From positions 1,612,001 to 1,676,000 of the forward strand of contig NZ_CP009278.1 of NCBI RefSeq assembly GCF_000747525.1: a stretch of 64,000 nucleotides of DNA, in the 5' to 3' direction. The stretch is from Sphingobacterium sp. ML3W (GTDB lineage Bacteria > Bacteroidota > Bacteroidia > Sphingobacteriales > Sphingobacteriaceae). Of this stretch, positions 29,264 to 37,923 are shown piece by piece. The position numbers and the translations under genes are program-made. Position 1 is the first letter of the stretch; each line of letters begins with the position of its first letter. Under the pieces are notes generated by a model. It searched no databases, was not told where the DNA came from, and saw nothing but the letters and a program-made list of their open reading frames with translations.

Positions 29264-29271
29264 TAATTTTG
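29264..29271 (+). promoter_or_regulatory. -7 box of J-domain/KTSC gene
   Basis: TAATTTTG is a full TAnnTTTG match 50 nt before the ATG. The -33 position has no TTG. Confidence 0.5.
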
Positions 29272-29321
29272 CAAATCCTAAAATCAATATGGATTGGTTG
29301 GACTAGGGAAAAATAAATATT

Positions 29322-29765
29322 ATGAAAAGAATAACTGAATCCAAAAAGGTTTTTGGTATTACGAAGAATGAAGATTTAGCGACGTTAAAAAAGATATATC
29401 GTGACTTAATCAAAGCTTGGCATCCTGATAAGTTTCAAGATGAAGTGAAAAAAGAGGAAGCGGAGTTGAAGAGTACAGAAATTATTGAAGCATATCACTT
29501 CTTAGTTAGTATAGCTCCTGAGACACATGAAGCTAATGTAGAAGAGTATAACAACACGATCAATAACTTCTTTATCGAGGATTTTGAATTTAAAGGTCAG
29601 ACGTTAAGAGTTACATTTCAGGATAAAAGCACATATGAGTATTTTGGTGTTCCAAAAACTGTGTACACTAAGTTTATTAATGCTGACTCTCGTCCAAGAT
29701 TTGGTAGAAGACAAATTTTCAATTCTTATACATTCCGCAAAAGCGCGAATGGAATGGAAGCATAG
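29322..29765 (+). CDS. J-domain plus KTSC-domain protein
   Basis: Protein of 147 residues with two recognisable parts. Residues 8-65 form a J-domain with the HPD tripeptide at 34-36 (AWHPDKF), the part that stimulates DnaK. Residues 88-141 match the KTSC domain (LRVTFQDKSTYEYFGVP, then YTKFINADSRPRFGR), named for a lysyl-tRNA-synthetase-associated module and otherwise of unknown function. It lacks the Gly/Phe and zinc regions of DnaJ, so it is a specialised co-chaperone at most. No signal peptide. Confidence 0.85.
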   Translation: MKRITESKKVFGITKNEDLATLKKIYRDLIKAWHPDKFQDEVKKEEAELKSTEIIEAYHFLVSIAPETHEANVEEYNNTINNFFIEDFEFKGQTLRVTFQDKSTYEYFGVPKTVYTKFINADSRPRFGRRQIFNSYTFRKSANGMEA

Positions 29766-29781
29766 TCTTATTACTTATCCT

Positions 29782-29817
29782 AAAAAAGGCCTTATTATCA
29801 ATAGTAAGGCCTTTTTT
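29782..29817. terminator. Bidirectional terminator, J-domain gene / CBS gene
   Basis: Perfect 13-bp arms (29782-29794 with 29805-29817) with A and T runs, between convergent genes. Confidence 0.85.
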
Positions 29818-29835
29818 ATACATGAATATTTTGGA

Positions 29836-31200
29836 TTAAGCTTCAGAAATTGCATTGATAATATCGTATTGTGTTATGATATTAATTTTACCAAAATCAT
29901 CTTCTACCAATACTGCCTGCGTTTCTTTGTTAATTAAAGCTGATATCTTGTCTATGGATGTATTTAAATCAACAAAGGGAAAAGGCTTTGTCATTACTTC
30001 TTGCACAGATGATGACCTGAGTGAAGAATTTTCCAATAAGGCACTGAGAATGTCAGATTCAGTTATTTTACCAACTACCATCCCTTGTTGCGTTACAGGT
30101 ATTTGTGAAATATTTAGGGTTTTCATGAAATTGAATGCTTCAAATACAGTTTGATTGACATCTGCGGTAACAATCGCTTGTTCGCCCCTTTTTTTCAATA
30201 TGCTCTTCGCATTTAGTTTCTCATCTTCTAAGAACCCTCTTTCTCTCAGCCAATCCTCATTATACATCTTACCCATGTACCGTGAACCGTGATCATGGAA
30301 GATTACAACCACCACATCATCATCATTTAAAGAGTCCTTTAATTGAATAAGACCAGCCAAAGCTGCACCAGCTGAGTTACCTGCAAAAATTCCTTCTTTG
30401 CGCGCCAATTCTCGAGTCATTAAAGCCGCATCTTTATCGGTTACTTTTTCAAAGAAATCAATCAAACTAAAATCGACATTTTGGGGAAGAAAATCTTCAC
30501 CTACACCCTCTGTGATATAAGGGTATATCTCATCTTTATCAAAAACACCCGTTTCCTTATATTTTTTAAAAACAGAACCATAAGTATCTATGCCCCATAC
30601 TTTGATATTGGGGTTTTGCTCTCTTAAATATCGAGCTGTGCCTGATATGGTACCACCGGTCCCCACTCCAACGACAAGATGGGTAATCTTTCCTTCCGTT
30701 TGTTCCCATATTTCAGGACCCGTTTGCTCATAATGTGCTTGGGCATTTGATGGGTTATCGTATTGATTCGCTTTCCAGCTGTTTGGTACTTCACGTTCTA
30801 AGCGACTTGAAACAGAATAGTAGGAGCGAGGGTCTTCGGGATCTACATTTGTTGGACACACAATTACCTCTGCTCCAAAAGCCCGCAGTGCATCAACTTT
30901 TTCTTTAGATTGCTTATCTGTTGTTGTAAATATACATTTATAGCCTTTGACCACTGCTGCCATTGCCAATCCCATTCCGGTATTTCCAGAAGTTCCTTCA
31001 ATGATTGTTCCCCCTGGTTTCAATAAACCTGCCTGCTCCGCATCTTCGATCATTTTAAGTGCCATCCTATCTTTAATCGAGTTTCCAGGATTGCTGGTCT
31101 CTATTTTAGCGAGGATAGTTCCTTTTAGATCTTTGGTTATTTTGTTTAGTTTAACAAGAGGGGTGTTTCCAATTGTTTCTAAAATGTTATTATACCACAT
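29836..31200 (-). CDS. PLP-dependent cystathionine beta-synthase-like enzyme with CBS domains
   Basis: 454 residues. The PLP fold-type II catalytic domain (about 1-325) has the Schiff-base lysine K43 in NPGNSIKDRMA, the phosphate-binding loop GTSGNTG near 69 and the GVGTGGTISG loop near 177. Two CBS domains follow (about 335-390 and 395-452). This is the architecture of cystathionine beta-synthase, joining serine and homocysteine; O-acetylserine-dependent cysteine synthesis is the alternative. Probably cytoplasmic. Confidence 0.9.
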   Translation of the reverse strand: MWYNNILETIGNTPLVKLNKITKDLKGTILAKIETSNPGNSIKDRMALKMIEDAEQAGLLKPGGTIIEGTSGNTGMGLAMAAVVKGYKCIFTTTDKQSKEKVDALRAFGAEVIVCPTNVDPEDPRSYYSVSSRLEREVPNSWKANQYDNPSNAQAHYEQTGPEIWEQTEGKITHLVVGVGTGGTISGTARYLREQNPNIKVWGIDTYGSVFKKYKETGVFDKDEIYPYITEGVGEDFLPQNVDFSLIDFFEKVTDKDAALMTRELARKEGIFAGNSAGAALAGLIQLKDSLNDDDVVVVIFHDHGSRYMGKMYNEDWLRERGFLEDEKLNAKSILKKRGEQAIVTADVNQTVFEAFNFMKTLNISQIPVTQQGMVVGKITESDILSALLENSSLRSSSVQEVMTKPFPFVDLNTSIDKISALINKETQAVLVEDDFGKINIITQYDIINAISEA

Positions 31201-31246
31201 AAGGTTACCGTTAGTTTCTTTAAAAATAACAAAAAATGTCTATTTC

Positions 31247-32065
31247 TTAGAATTTCAAGTGCTTTACTGTCAGCCCATTATTTTTAAGTTGTTTAAGTGC
31301 ATCTATGCCGATACTGATATGGGCATCTACATATTTAGCGGTTACACTGACATCGCTATTTGCTGTTTTAACACCTTCAGGAATCATAGGTTGATCAGAA
31401 ACAAGTAATAATGCCCCTGTAGGAATTTTATTCGCAAATCCAACACTAAATATGGTTGCGGTTTCCATATCTACTGCCATAGCACGTATGGATTTTAGAT
31501 ATTTTTTAAAATCTTTATCGTGTTCCCAAACACGTCTGTTTGTCGTGTAAACCGTACCTGTCCAGTAATCTCTTGAATGATCACGTATGGTTGTAGAAAT
31601 TGCTTTTTGTAATGCAAAAGATGGAAGGGAGGGTACTTCTGCAGGAAAATAATCATTTGAAGTTCCCTCACCACGGATGGCAGCAATGGGTAATATAAGT
31701 TCTCCAACACCAATTTTCTTTTTCAATCCACCGGTTTTTCCTAAAAAAAGCACAGCCTTTGGTGTAATGGCTGATAATAGATCCATTACCGTGGCTGCCA
31801 TTGGACTACCCATACCAAAATTGATAATGGTGATACCACCCGCAGTTACACTTTGCATAGGTTTATCCTCTCCATAGATGGGGGCATCATCATGCATTTC
31901 AGAAAAAATAGTGATATATTTTGAAAAGTTCGTAAGTAGGATATATTCGCCAAACTCTTCCAAGGGCCTTCCTGTATATCGGGGCAACCAGTTGTGAACA
32001 ATTTCTTCCTTGGATTTCAAACCAGGTGTGATAGGACTATCTACATTTTTTTTACTTTTTGCCAT
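31247..32065 (-). CDS. amn: AMP nucleosidase
   Basis: Nucleosidase of the PNP/UDP phosphorylase fold, 272 residues. It matches the short Bacteroidota type that lacks the long N-terminal domain of the E. coli enzyme. Visible are GKTGGLKKKIGVG near 110-120, RGEGTSNDYFP, AVDMETATIFSVGF (the Met-Glu substrate loop) and LLLVSDQPM (catalytic Asp). It cleaves AMP to adenine and ribose 5-phosphate, helping set the adenylate pool. It lies 46 nt upstream of the cystathionine beta-synthase-like gene on the same strand. Confidence 0.9.
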   Translation of the reverse strand: MAKSKKNVDSPITPGLKSKEEIVHNWLPRYTGRPLEEFGEYILLTNFSKYITIFSEMHDDAPIYGEDKPMQSVTAGGITIINFGMGSPMAATVMDLLSAITPKAVLFLGKTGGLKKKIGVGELILPIAAIRGEGTSNDYFPAEVPSLPSFALQKAISTTIRDHSRDYWTGTVYTTNRRVWEHDKDFKKYLKSIRAMAVDMETATIFSVGFANKIPTGALLLVSDQPMIPEGVKTANSDVSVTAKYVDAHISIGIDALKQLKNNGLTVKHLKF

Positions 32066-32132
32066 AATTCTTCAATTTAATAATTAAACATGTTTGAAGG
32101 AAGAATGATTGATAGAACCCATGCGTTTAAAA

Positions 32133-32161
32133 AAAATCCCTCGCGGTAAGCGAGGGATTTT
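32133..32161 (-). terminator. Terminator of clpP-clpX
   Basis: Twelve-bp stem (32133-32144 with 32150-32161) with a 5-nt loop; A residues to its left give the U-tract on the minus strand. Confidence 0.85.
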
Positions 32162-32163
32162 AA

Positions 32164-33414
32164 TTAAGCGACTTGCAATTTTTTGATATCCGACTTTTCA
32201 AATTTTTTCAATGCATATTCCAATGTGATATGCAATTCTTTTTGATTGGTCTTTTCCTTCGATGTTGGAATTTCAAACATTGCGTCGAGCATAATAGCCT
32301 CGCATATACTTCTTAAACCACGAGCTCCAAGTTTAAATTCATCTGCTTTATCAACAATAAAATTGTAAACCTCTGCATCAAATTTCAACTCAATTCCTTC
32401 GTATTCAAATAATTTTCTGTACTGTTTGATTAACGCATTTTTAGGTACTGTTAAGATACTCAATAGTGTCTCTTTGTCCAATGGATTTAAATACGTTAAT
32501 ACAGGTAATCTTCCTATTAATTCTGGAATTAATCCAAAACTTTTTAAATCCTGAGGGGTGATGTATTTATAAAGATTTTTTAAATCGATTTCTGTTTCAT
32601 CCTCATTCATGCGATAACCTACTGTTTGTGTGCGCAGACGATTCGCAATTTTCTTTTGAATACCATCAAATGCGCCACCGCAGATAAATAAAATGTTGCT
32701 CGTATTTACGGCAATCATTTTTTGATCAGGGTGTTTACGACCACCTTGAGGCGGTACATTAACTACTGTTCCTTCCAAGATTTTAAGCAATGCTTGCTGC
32801 ACACCCTCTCCCGACACATCTCTAGTAATCGAAGGGTTATCACTCTTACGAGCGACCTTATCAATCTCATCAATATAGATGATACCACGTTCAGCTGCAG
32901 CTACATCATAATCGGCAGCTTGTAATAAGCGTGTTAAAATACTCTCAACATCTTCTCCGACATAACCCGCTTCTGTCAATACAGTCGCATCTACGATACT
33001 AAAAGGAACATTTAAAATTTTGGCAACCGTTTTTGCCAATAATGTTTTACCAGTACCTGTTTCACCAACGACAATCAAATTTGATTTTTCAATCTCAATC
33101 TCATCCTCATCAACTTTTTGATTCAAACGTTTGTAGTGATTATAAACCGCAACAGAGATTACTTTTTTAGCATCGTCCTGTCCGATAACGTACTGATCCA
33201 AGTGTTCTTTAATTTCTAAAGGACGAATGAGTTTTAACGCAGTTTGTAATGTTTTACTTTTACGTTGTTTCAATTCTTCCGCTAGAATTTCGCCAGCTTG
33301 ATTGATACAACGGTCACAGATGTGAGCGCCATCTCCAGCGATAAGCATTTGGGCGTCACTTTTACTCATTCCACAGAAGGAACAGTGAACGCCACTATTA
33401 TTATTTTTAGCCAT
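32164..33414 (-). CDS. clpX: ATP-dependent Clp protease ATP-binding subunit ClpX
   Basis: AAA+ unfoldase of 416 residues that feeds proteins, including ssrA-tagged ones, to ClpP. The N-terminal zinc-binding domain has C11, C14, C33 and C36; Walker A GETGTGKT is at 117-124; Walker B is IIYIDEIDK; the sensor RLP block and the ClpP-docking IGF-like loop region follow. It starts 2 nt after clpP stops. Its tagging partner ssrA lies 9 kb away in this window. Confidence 0.97.
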   Translation of the reverse strand: MAKNNNSGVHCSFCGMSKSDAQMLIAGDGAHICDRCINQAGEILAEELKQRKSKTLQTALKLIRPLEIKEHLDQYVIGQDDAKKVISVAVYNHYKRLNQKVDEDEIEIEKSNLIVVGETGTGKTLLAKTVAKILNVPFSIVDATVLTEAGYVGEDVESILTRLLQAADYDVAAAERGIIYIDEIDKVARKSDNPSITRDVSGEGVQQALLKILEGTVVNVPPQGGRKHPDQKMIAVNTSNILFICGGAFDGIQKKIANRLRTQTVGYRMNEDETEIDLKNLYKYITPQDLKSFGLIPELIGRLPVLTYLNPLDKETLLSILTVPKNALIKQYRKLFEYEGIELKFDAEVYNFIVDKADEFKLGARGLRSICEAIMLDAMFEIPTSKEKTNQKELHITLEYALKKFEKSDIKKLQVA

Positions 33415-33416
33415 TA

Positions 33417-34118
33417 TTATTTAATAATCTCCTTTTTAGGAAGTAAAATCTCATCTATCATTCCAAAGTCCTTAGCCTCTGAAGCCTTCATCCAATAATC
33501 ACGGTCAGAAGATTTTTCTACCCATTCGTAAGTTTGTCCCGAGTGATCAGCGATGATGGTATAAAGCTCTTCTTTCAATTTCATCATCTCGCGTAGATTG
33601 ATTTCCATATCCGAAGCAACACCTTGAGCACCGCCTGAAGGTTGGTGGATCATCACACGAGAGTGTCTTAATGCAGCACGTTTACCTTTAGCGCCCGCAA
33701 CTAATAAAACAGCACCCATAGAAGCAGCAATACCTGTACAGATTGTGGCTACATCTGGTGCAATATATTGCATGGTATCATAAATACCTAAACCTGCATA
33801 TACACTACCACCTGGTGAATTGATGTAGATTTGAATATCTCGTTGTGCATCTGTAGATTGTAAAAACAATAATTGTGCCTGAATGATGTTGGCTACCTGA
33901 TCGTTGATACCATCACCTAAGAAAATAATACGATCCATCATTAAACGTGAAAATACATCCATCTGAGCAACATTTAGTTGACGCTCTTCTACGATGTAAG
34001 GAGTCAAGTTAGTAGGTGTATTTACTTGCGCACGTGCTATAAAACTATCAACATGTTGACTTCCAATTCGATGATGCTTAACTGCATATTTTCTGAATTC
34101 GTTTTTATCTATATTCAT
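33417..34118 (-). CDS. clpP: ATP-dependent Clp protease proteolytic subunit
   Basis: Serine protease subunit, 233 residues, with the catalytic Ser near 133 ([12 protein letters not shown]), His158 (MIHQPSGG) and Asp near 207 (DRDYWM). The N-terminal 40 residues are a longer propeptide-like extension that would be removed on assembly. It forms an operon with clpX. A TAAATTTG box lies 13 nt before its ATG. Confidence 0.97.
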   Translation of the reverse strand: MNIDKNEFRKYAVKHHRIGSQHVDSFIARAQVNTPTNLTPYIVEERQLNVAQMDVFSRLMMDRIIFLGDGINDQVANIIQAQLLFLQSTDAQRDIQIYINSPGGSVYAGLGIYDTMQYIAPDVATICTGIAASMGAVLLVAGAKGKRAALRHSRVMIHQPSGGAQGVASDMEINLREMMKLKEELYTIIADHSGQTYEWVEKSSDRDYWMKASEAKDFGMIDEILLPKKEIIK

Positions 34119-34131
34119 ATTCTTTGTGATT

Positions 34132-34139
34132 CAAATTTA
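34132..34139 (-). promoter_or_regulatory. -7 box of clpP-clpX
   Basis: Minus-strand TAAATTTG (34139-34132) matches TAnnTTTG, 13 nt before the clpP ATG; -33 not clear. Confidence 0.5.
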
Positions 34140-34214
34140 TAAGACTAATATAAAACTATATTTTAAATAATAAATACTATATGCCATTTGTTTTACACAT
34201 GAGTTACAATTCTA

Positions 34215-34673
34215 CTAGAGTTGATCATAGTTTGGGAGTTCTTCAATAAATATAAATGATTTATTATCAAAATCTATCTTACAATAGTAATGCTCCAATC
34301 CATTACTCACGAGTAGTAGTGGTATTTTGTGGATGGAATTGTAGTTTGCTATCTGTTCAAAAGTAGCTTGCGTAATCTTTATGTGTGGTGCTTTAAATTC
34401 TGCTAATACTATTTTCTCTCCGCGATTATTATAAATCAATAAATCACTTCTTTTTTGTAAGTCGTTTAATTTCAACCCACCTTCAATTTTCATTAATGAT
34501 TTTGGGTATTTTTTTTTAATATGGAGATAATGTACCCAATGCTGACGTACCCATTCCTCAGGTGTTAAAACAAGTTTCTTTTTTCGCAAATCATCAAAAA
34601 TGAAAATAGTTTCATTTTCTTTTGTCAATTTCGCTGGATAAGGCGGTAAATTTAACGGAATCGGGTTAAACAT
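34215..34673 (-). CDS. Stand-alone HsdR N-terminal (PD-(D/E)XK nuclease-like) protein
   Basis: 152 residues matching the type I restriction enzyme R-subunit N-terminal domain alone. The nuclease core is visible: D77 in KRSDLLIYN, then E92-x-K94 in LAEFKAP, and an EEWVRQ block near 39-44 usual for the fold. The helicase and translocase parts of HsdR are absent and no hsdM or hsdS is near. It faces holA (DNA polymerase III delta), so a repair role is conceivable but unproven. Its -7 box lies 4 nt before the ATG. Confidence 0.8.
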   Translation of the reverse strand: MFNPIPLNLPPYPAKLTKENETIFIFDDLRKKKLVLTPEEWVRQHWVHYLHIKKKYPKSLMKIEGGLKLNDLQKRSDLLIYNNRGEKIVLAEFKAPHIKITQATFEQIANYNSIHKIPLLLVSNGLEHYYCKIDFDNKSFIFIEELPNYDQL

Positions 34674-34677
34674 CTTA

Positions 34678-34685
34678 CAAAGATA
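34678..34685 (-). promoter_or_regulatory. -7 box abutting the HsdR-N gene start
   Basis: Minus-strand TATCTTTG (34685-34678), a perfect match, only 4 nt before the ATG at 34673. It predicts a leaderless transcript. Confidence 0.6.
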
Positions 34686-34775
34686 CTAATTTTGGTTTAC
34701 TCGTAATAATCCCTAAGCAGGAATCTATAATACAAATTTTACTGTTCATCAATTTAGTTGTAATTTAGTGCCATC

Positions 34776-35777
34776 ATGAATATCAGTCCCATTTTAGCAG
34801 ACATAAAGAAACGAAAATTTCAACCCGTATATTTATTGCACGGTGAAGAGAGTTATTTTATAGATGTCATTAGTAATGCCTTGGAGCATACGGTCCTTAA
34901 TGATGCACAAAAAGGGTTTGATCAAACCATATTATATGGGAAGGATACTGATTTCTCAACGATTGTAAGTGCTGCTAGGCGCTACCCCATGATGAGCGAT
35001 CATCAATTGATCATCATCAAAGAAGCTCAGGATCTAAAATGGAAGGACGACGATTTGCTCCTTAAATACGTGGATCAATGTACAGCGACTACTGTATTGG
35101 TGTTTGATTATAAGTATAGTAAATTTGATAAGCGCAAAAAACTGTACAAGGCGATTGAAAAAAAAGGCCTTGTTGTTGAATCAAATAAACTTTACGATGA
35201 TAAGGTAGCCGCTTGGGTTATCTCATATATTAAAGAGCAAGGCTGGAGCATACATCCACAGGCAGCGGCGTTGCTGTCCGAATATTTAGGGACAGAGCTT
35301 TCTAAAATCGTGAATGAGCTGAATAAGTTGATGCTCAATGTGCCGAAAGAAAAAGAAATCGTGGTAGCGGATATTGAACAAAATATAGGTATTTCGAAAG
35401 ATTTTAATGTTTTTGAGCTCAACACCGCATTAGCTAAGCGCAATGCTTTTAAAGCGTATCAGATTATTGATTATTTTGCCGCAAACCCTAAAAGTAATCC
35501 TTTAGTACTTGTATTAGGTAATATGGCAGGATACTTTACAAAGATATTAAAATACCATTATATCGTTGACAAAAATACTGCAGCTAAAGAATTGGGAGTA
35601 CATCCTTTCTTTTTGAAAGAGTATGAACTTGCAGCCCGTAATTACAACAGAAGGAAAACTTTTTCTATTATTGAAAATCTAAAAGATGCTGATCTAAAAT
35701 CAAAGGGAGTCCAGGTTGGAAGCAATACAAATACCAAAGATATTTTGACAGAGTTGCTCTTTAATATCCTTAATTAG
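34776..35777 (+). CDS. holA: DNA polymerase III subunit delta
   Basis: Clamp-loader delta subunit of 333 residues, usual length. The start region YLLHGEESYFID and LIIIKEAQDLKWKDDD are family marks. The three-domain layout fits: ATPase-like fold (1-140), helical middle, and C-terminal collar (about 215-333). Delta binds the beta clamp and opens it. No Walker A is expected or seen. Its terminator follows at 35815. Confidence 0.93.
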   Translation: MNISPILADIKKRKFQPVYLLHGEESYFIDVISNALEHTVLNDAQKGFDQTILYGKDTDFSTIVSAARRYPMMSDHQLIIIKEAQDLKWKDDDLLLKYVDQCTATTVLVFDYKYSKFDKRKKLYKAIEKKGLVVESNKLYDDKVAAWVISYIKEQGWSIHPQAAALLSEYLGTELSKIVNELNKLMLNVPKEKEIVVADIEQNIGISKDFNVFELNTALAKRNAFKAYQIIDYFAANPKSNPLVLVLGNMAGYFTKILKYHYIVDKNTAAKELGVHPFFLKEYELAARNYNRRKTFSIIENLKDADLKSKGVQVGSNTNTKDILTELLFNILN

Positions 35778-35814
35778 GCTAGTAATTCCATTAAATAAAA
35801 TATTATTTTAATCT

Positions 35815-35852
35815 AAAAAAGCCTTTCTCATTTATTTGAGAGAGGCTTTTTT
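35815..35852 (+). terminator. Terminator of holA
   Basis: Fifteen-bp stem (35815-35829 with 35838-35852, one G-U) and a poly-T end. Confidence 0.85.
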
Positions 35853-35936
35853 TGTAATAAGATCTATTTTAAATTGATATAACCAGTTGTTTTATAGTGT
35901 TTTGTGTGTTTTTGTTTTCTTTTTGTAATTTTTAAA

Positions 35937-35974
35937 TTAAACACTTGTTTAATTTAAACACTTGTTTAAATTTG
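35937..35974 (+). promoter_or_regulatory. Tandem TetR operators over the efflux-operon promoter
   Basis: Two identical 16-bp palindromic copies of TTAAACACTTGTTTAA (35937-35952 and 35954-35969), 17 bp apart. The -33 element (CTTG, 35944-35947) lies in the first copy and the -7 box TAAATTTG (35967-35974) overlaps the second, with a 19-nt spacer. Binding of the downstream TetR protein would block RNA polymerase, so the operon is probably self-repressed. Confidence 0.85.
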
Positions 35975-36000
35975 CACACGGTTTTTTTAAATCATCAAGA

Positions 36001-36618
36001 ATGGAATTTAGTGAGAAACAATTAGAAATATTGCATGTTGCAGAGAATCTTTTTTCAAAAAATGGTTTTGATGGGACATCTGTTCGTGACATTGCACAAG
36101 AGGCACAGGTCAATGTCGCAATGATCAATTATTATTTTGGGTCTAAGGATAAATTATTGGATGATTTGTTCACCTATCGAGTTGAAAAATTTAAAATGGA
36201 TGAAAGTATTTTGAACCTCACTTCACCCGTCATGGAAATTCTCGACGAAATGGTCAGTTCGTATATCAAGTATATGAATTCGAGCCTGGCTATTTATCAG
36301 ATTATTGCTATCGAAGCAGGTGTAAAAAGAAGATTAATGCTATCTGATTCATATAAAAATCTAAAGGAACATAATCTACAAGTTATTTCGAGTATTATTC
36401 ATCGCGGAATAGAAACTGGAGAATTTTTATCAGGCAATGATCCAATATTAATCCATGCTACGATGATGGGGACCTTCATGAATTTTCAGATGAATAAAAC
36501 ATTTTTAAAATCGCAATTAAATATAACTACAGACGAGGCCTATAGCAAATATATGGAATCTACCCTAGTCATACATTTACAAAGAACGATTAAAGCTTTA
36601 TTAACATATGCATATTAA
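36001..36618 (+). CDS. TetR/AcrR-family transcriptional regulator
   Basis: Repressor of 205 residues. The N-terminal helix-turn-helix covers about 5-52 (EILHVAENLFSKNGFDGTSVRDIA, then NVAMINYYFGSKDKLL), the usual TetR pattern; the C-terminal part is the ligand-binding and dimer domain. I start it at the ATG at 36001, downstream of the promoter. A TTG start at 35962 would lie inside the operator. It is the first gene of tetR-tolC-hlyD-MFS, overlapping the next by 11 nt, and is expected to bind the tandem palindromes and respond to a pump substrate. Confidence 0.92.
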   Translation: MEFSEKQLEILHVAENLFSKNGFDGTSVRDIAQEAQVNVAMINYYFGSKDKLLDDLFTYRVEKFKMDESILNLTSPVMEILDEMVSSYIKYMNSSLAIYQIIAIEAGVKRRLMLSDSYKNLKEHNLQVISSIIHRGIETGEFLSGNDPILIHATMMGTFMNFQMNKTFLKSQLNITTDEAYSKYMESTLVIHLQRTIKALLTYAY

Positions 36619-37912
36619 AATAGGAAAGTTGGCGCTCTTGCTTTTCTGTCTTCAGGGCTCGGCATTTGCACAGCAAAATGGCCCTCTTACCTTGCAAGAG
36701 GTTATCCATCTTGCACAGACACAAAGTTTAGAAGCAAAAGCTACAGAGACAAAAATTAGAGGAAGAAAACTGGAGTTAGAAGCTTCCAAGAATAGTTTGC
36801 TCCCTGATGCTAAACTAAGTGGCCAATATTTGGCTATGACCTCACCAGATGTAAAACTGCAAATACCACTGTCTTCTTCTTCAGATCCGATGGATATCAA
36901 GGCTAATCAGCTGTTGTTAGGACAGGCTTCCATCAGTATGCCTATCTATACCGGAGGAAAGATTAAAAATAGTATTGCTGCTGCGGGTAATGCTGTAAAG
37001 GCTGAAGAATATACAGCATTGGCACTTAAAGATCAATTAGCACAGCGTGGTATCAATTTGTTTATCAGCTTATACAAAGCACAGCAAACAGCGCTTTTAA
37101 TGGAGGAAAATATAAAAAGAGCCGAGCAACGAGTGATTGATTTCAGAGCCATGGAAGCGAATGGTATTATTCCAAGAAACGACCTTTTAAAATCAGAGCT
37201 GCAATTGTCCAATTATAAAGTTGCCTTACAGGAAGCTGAGAAAAATAAAGCGGTGTTAAATTATGAACTGGTTAATTTTCTAAAATTAGATGAGGGTACA
37301 CATATATCAGCTATACAATTGGAGGATCCTGAAGTTGCTGTAAAATCTTCTGATGCCCAGATTGCACTGAATAATAGAAATGAGTTGAAAGCTCTGCAAG
37401 CACAACACGATATTGCTGAAAATAAAGTCAATATCGAAAAGGCTAACGCATTGCCTAAAATTGCTGTATCTGGAGGTTATGCCGCATTAGATGTACATAA
37501 TTTGTTAACGGTGAAAAATGCCATGAATGTAGGAGTAGGCGTGTCCTATGATATTGGCTCGCTTTATAAAAATAAGAAAAATGTCAATATCGCGCGTAAT
37601 CAAGTTAGTCAAATTGATGAAAATGTTGTCATTATGAACGATAAAATAAAGGTTCAAGTGCAACAAGCAAATGAAAACTTTCAGCTGTCGGTTTCGCAGA
37701 ACCAGCTCTATTCTGAAGCTGTTAGTCAAGCAAATGAAAATTATCGAATCGTCAAGGATAAGTATGATAACGGCGTGGCAGATACAGATGATTTATTAGA
37801 AGCCGACGTACAGCAATTACAGTCAAAAATTAACTTAGCAATTTCCAAAGCGAATACGGTAGAGAAATATTACGACCTGCTTTTGGTAAATGGACAAATA
37901 GCAACAAAATAA
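36608..37912 (+). CDS. TolC-family outer-membrane efflux protein (operon 1)
   Basis: Outer-membrane channel of 434 residues with a signal peptide ending at SAFA-QQ. Two similar helical halves, each starting with a TLQEVIHLA-type segment, give the periplasmic alpha-barrel; the Gly-rich VGVGVSYDIG stretch is a beta-barrel strand. It is the exit duct of a tripartite pump with the next two genes. It overlaps the tetR gene end by 11 nt, so translation is likely coupled. Confidence 0.92.
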   Translation: MHIKIGKLALLLFCLQGSAFAQQNGPLTLQEVIHLAQTQSLEAKATETKIRGRKLELEASKNSLLPDAKLSGQYLAMTSPDVKLQIPLSSSSDPMDIKANQLLLGQASISMPIYTGGKIKNSIAAAGNAVKAEEYTALALKDQLAQRGINLFISLYKAQQTALLMEENIKRAEQRVIDFRAMEANGIIPRNDLLKSELQLSNYKVALQEAEKNKAVLNYELVNFLKLDEGTHISAIQLEDPEVAVKSSDAQIALNNRNELKALQAQHDIAENKVNIEKANALPKIAVSGGYAALDVHNLLTVKNAMNVGVGVSYDIGSLYKNKKNVNIARNQVSQIDENVVIMNDKIKVQVQQANENFQLSVSQNQLYSEAVSQANENYRIVKDKYDNGVADTDDLLEADVQQLQSKINLAISKANTVEKYYDLLLVNGQIATK

Positions 37913-37923
37913 TTATAATAGCA

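Larger units (their letters stand above)
28768..29321. other. Intergenic region with a possible gene remnant
   Basis: 554 bases without an established gene. It holds a 33-codon open frame (28944-29045) that continues in frame for 20 codons after its TAG, and the promoter of the J-domain gene. Nothing else was recognised. Confidence 0.55.

Noticed and set aside
34215-34673. A truncated type I restriction system
   Set aside because: The HsdR-N domain is complete with its own promoter box, and no hsdM, hsdS or helicase remnant is near.
35962-36000. TTG start for the TetR gene
   Set aside because: It lies inside the second operator and before the predicted transcription start; the ATG at 36001 fits the family N-terminus.
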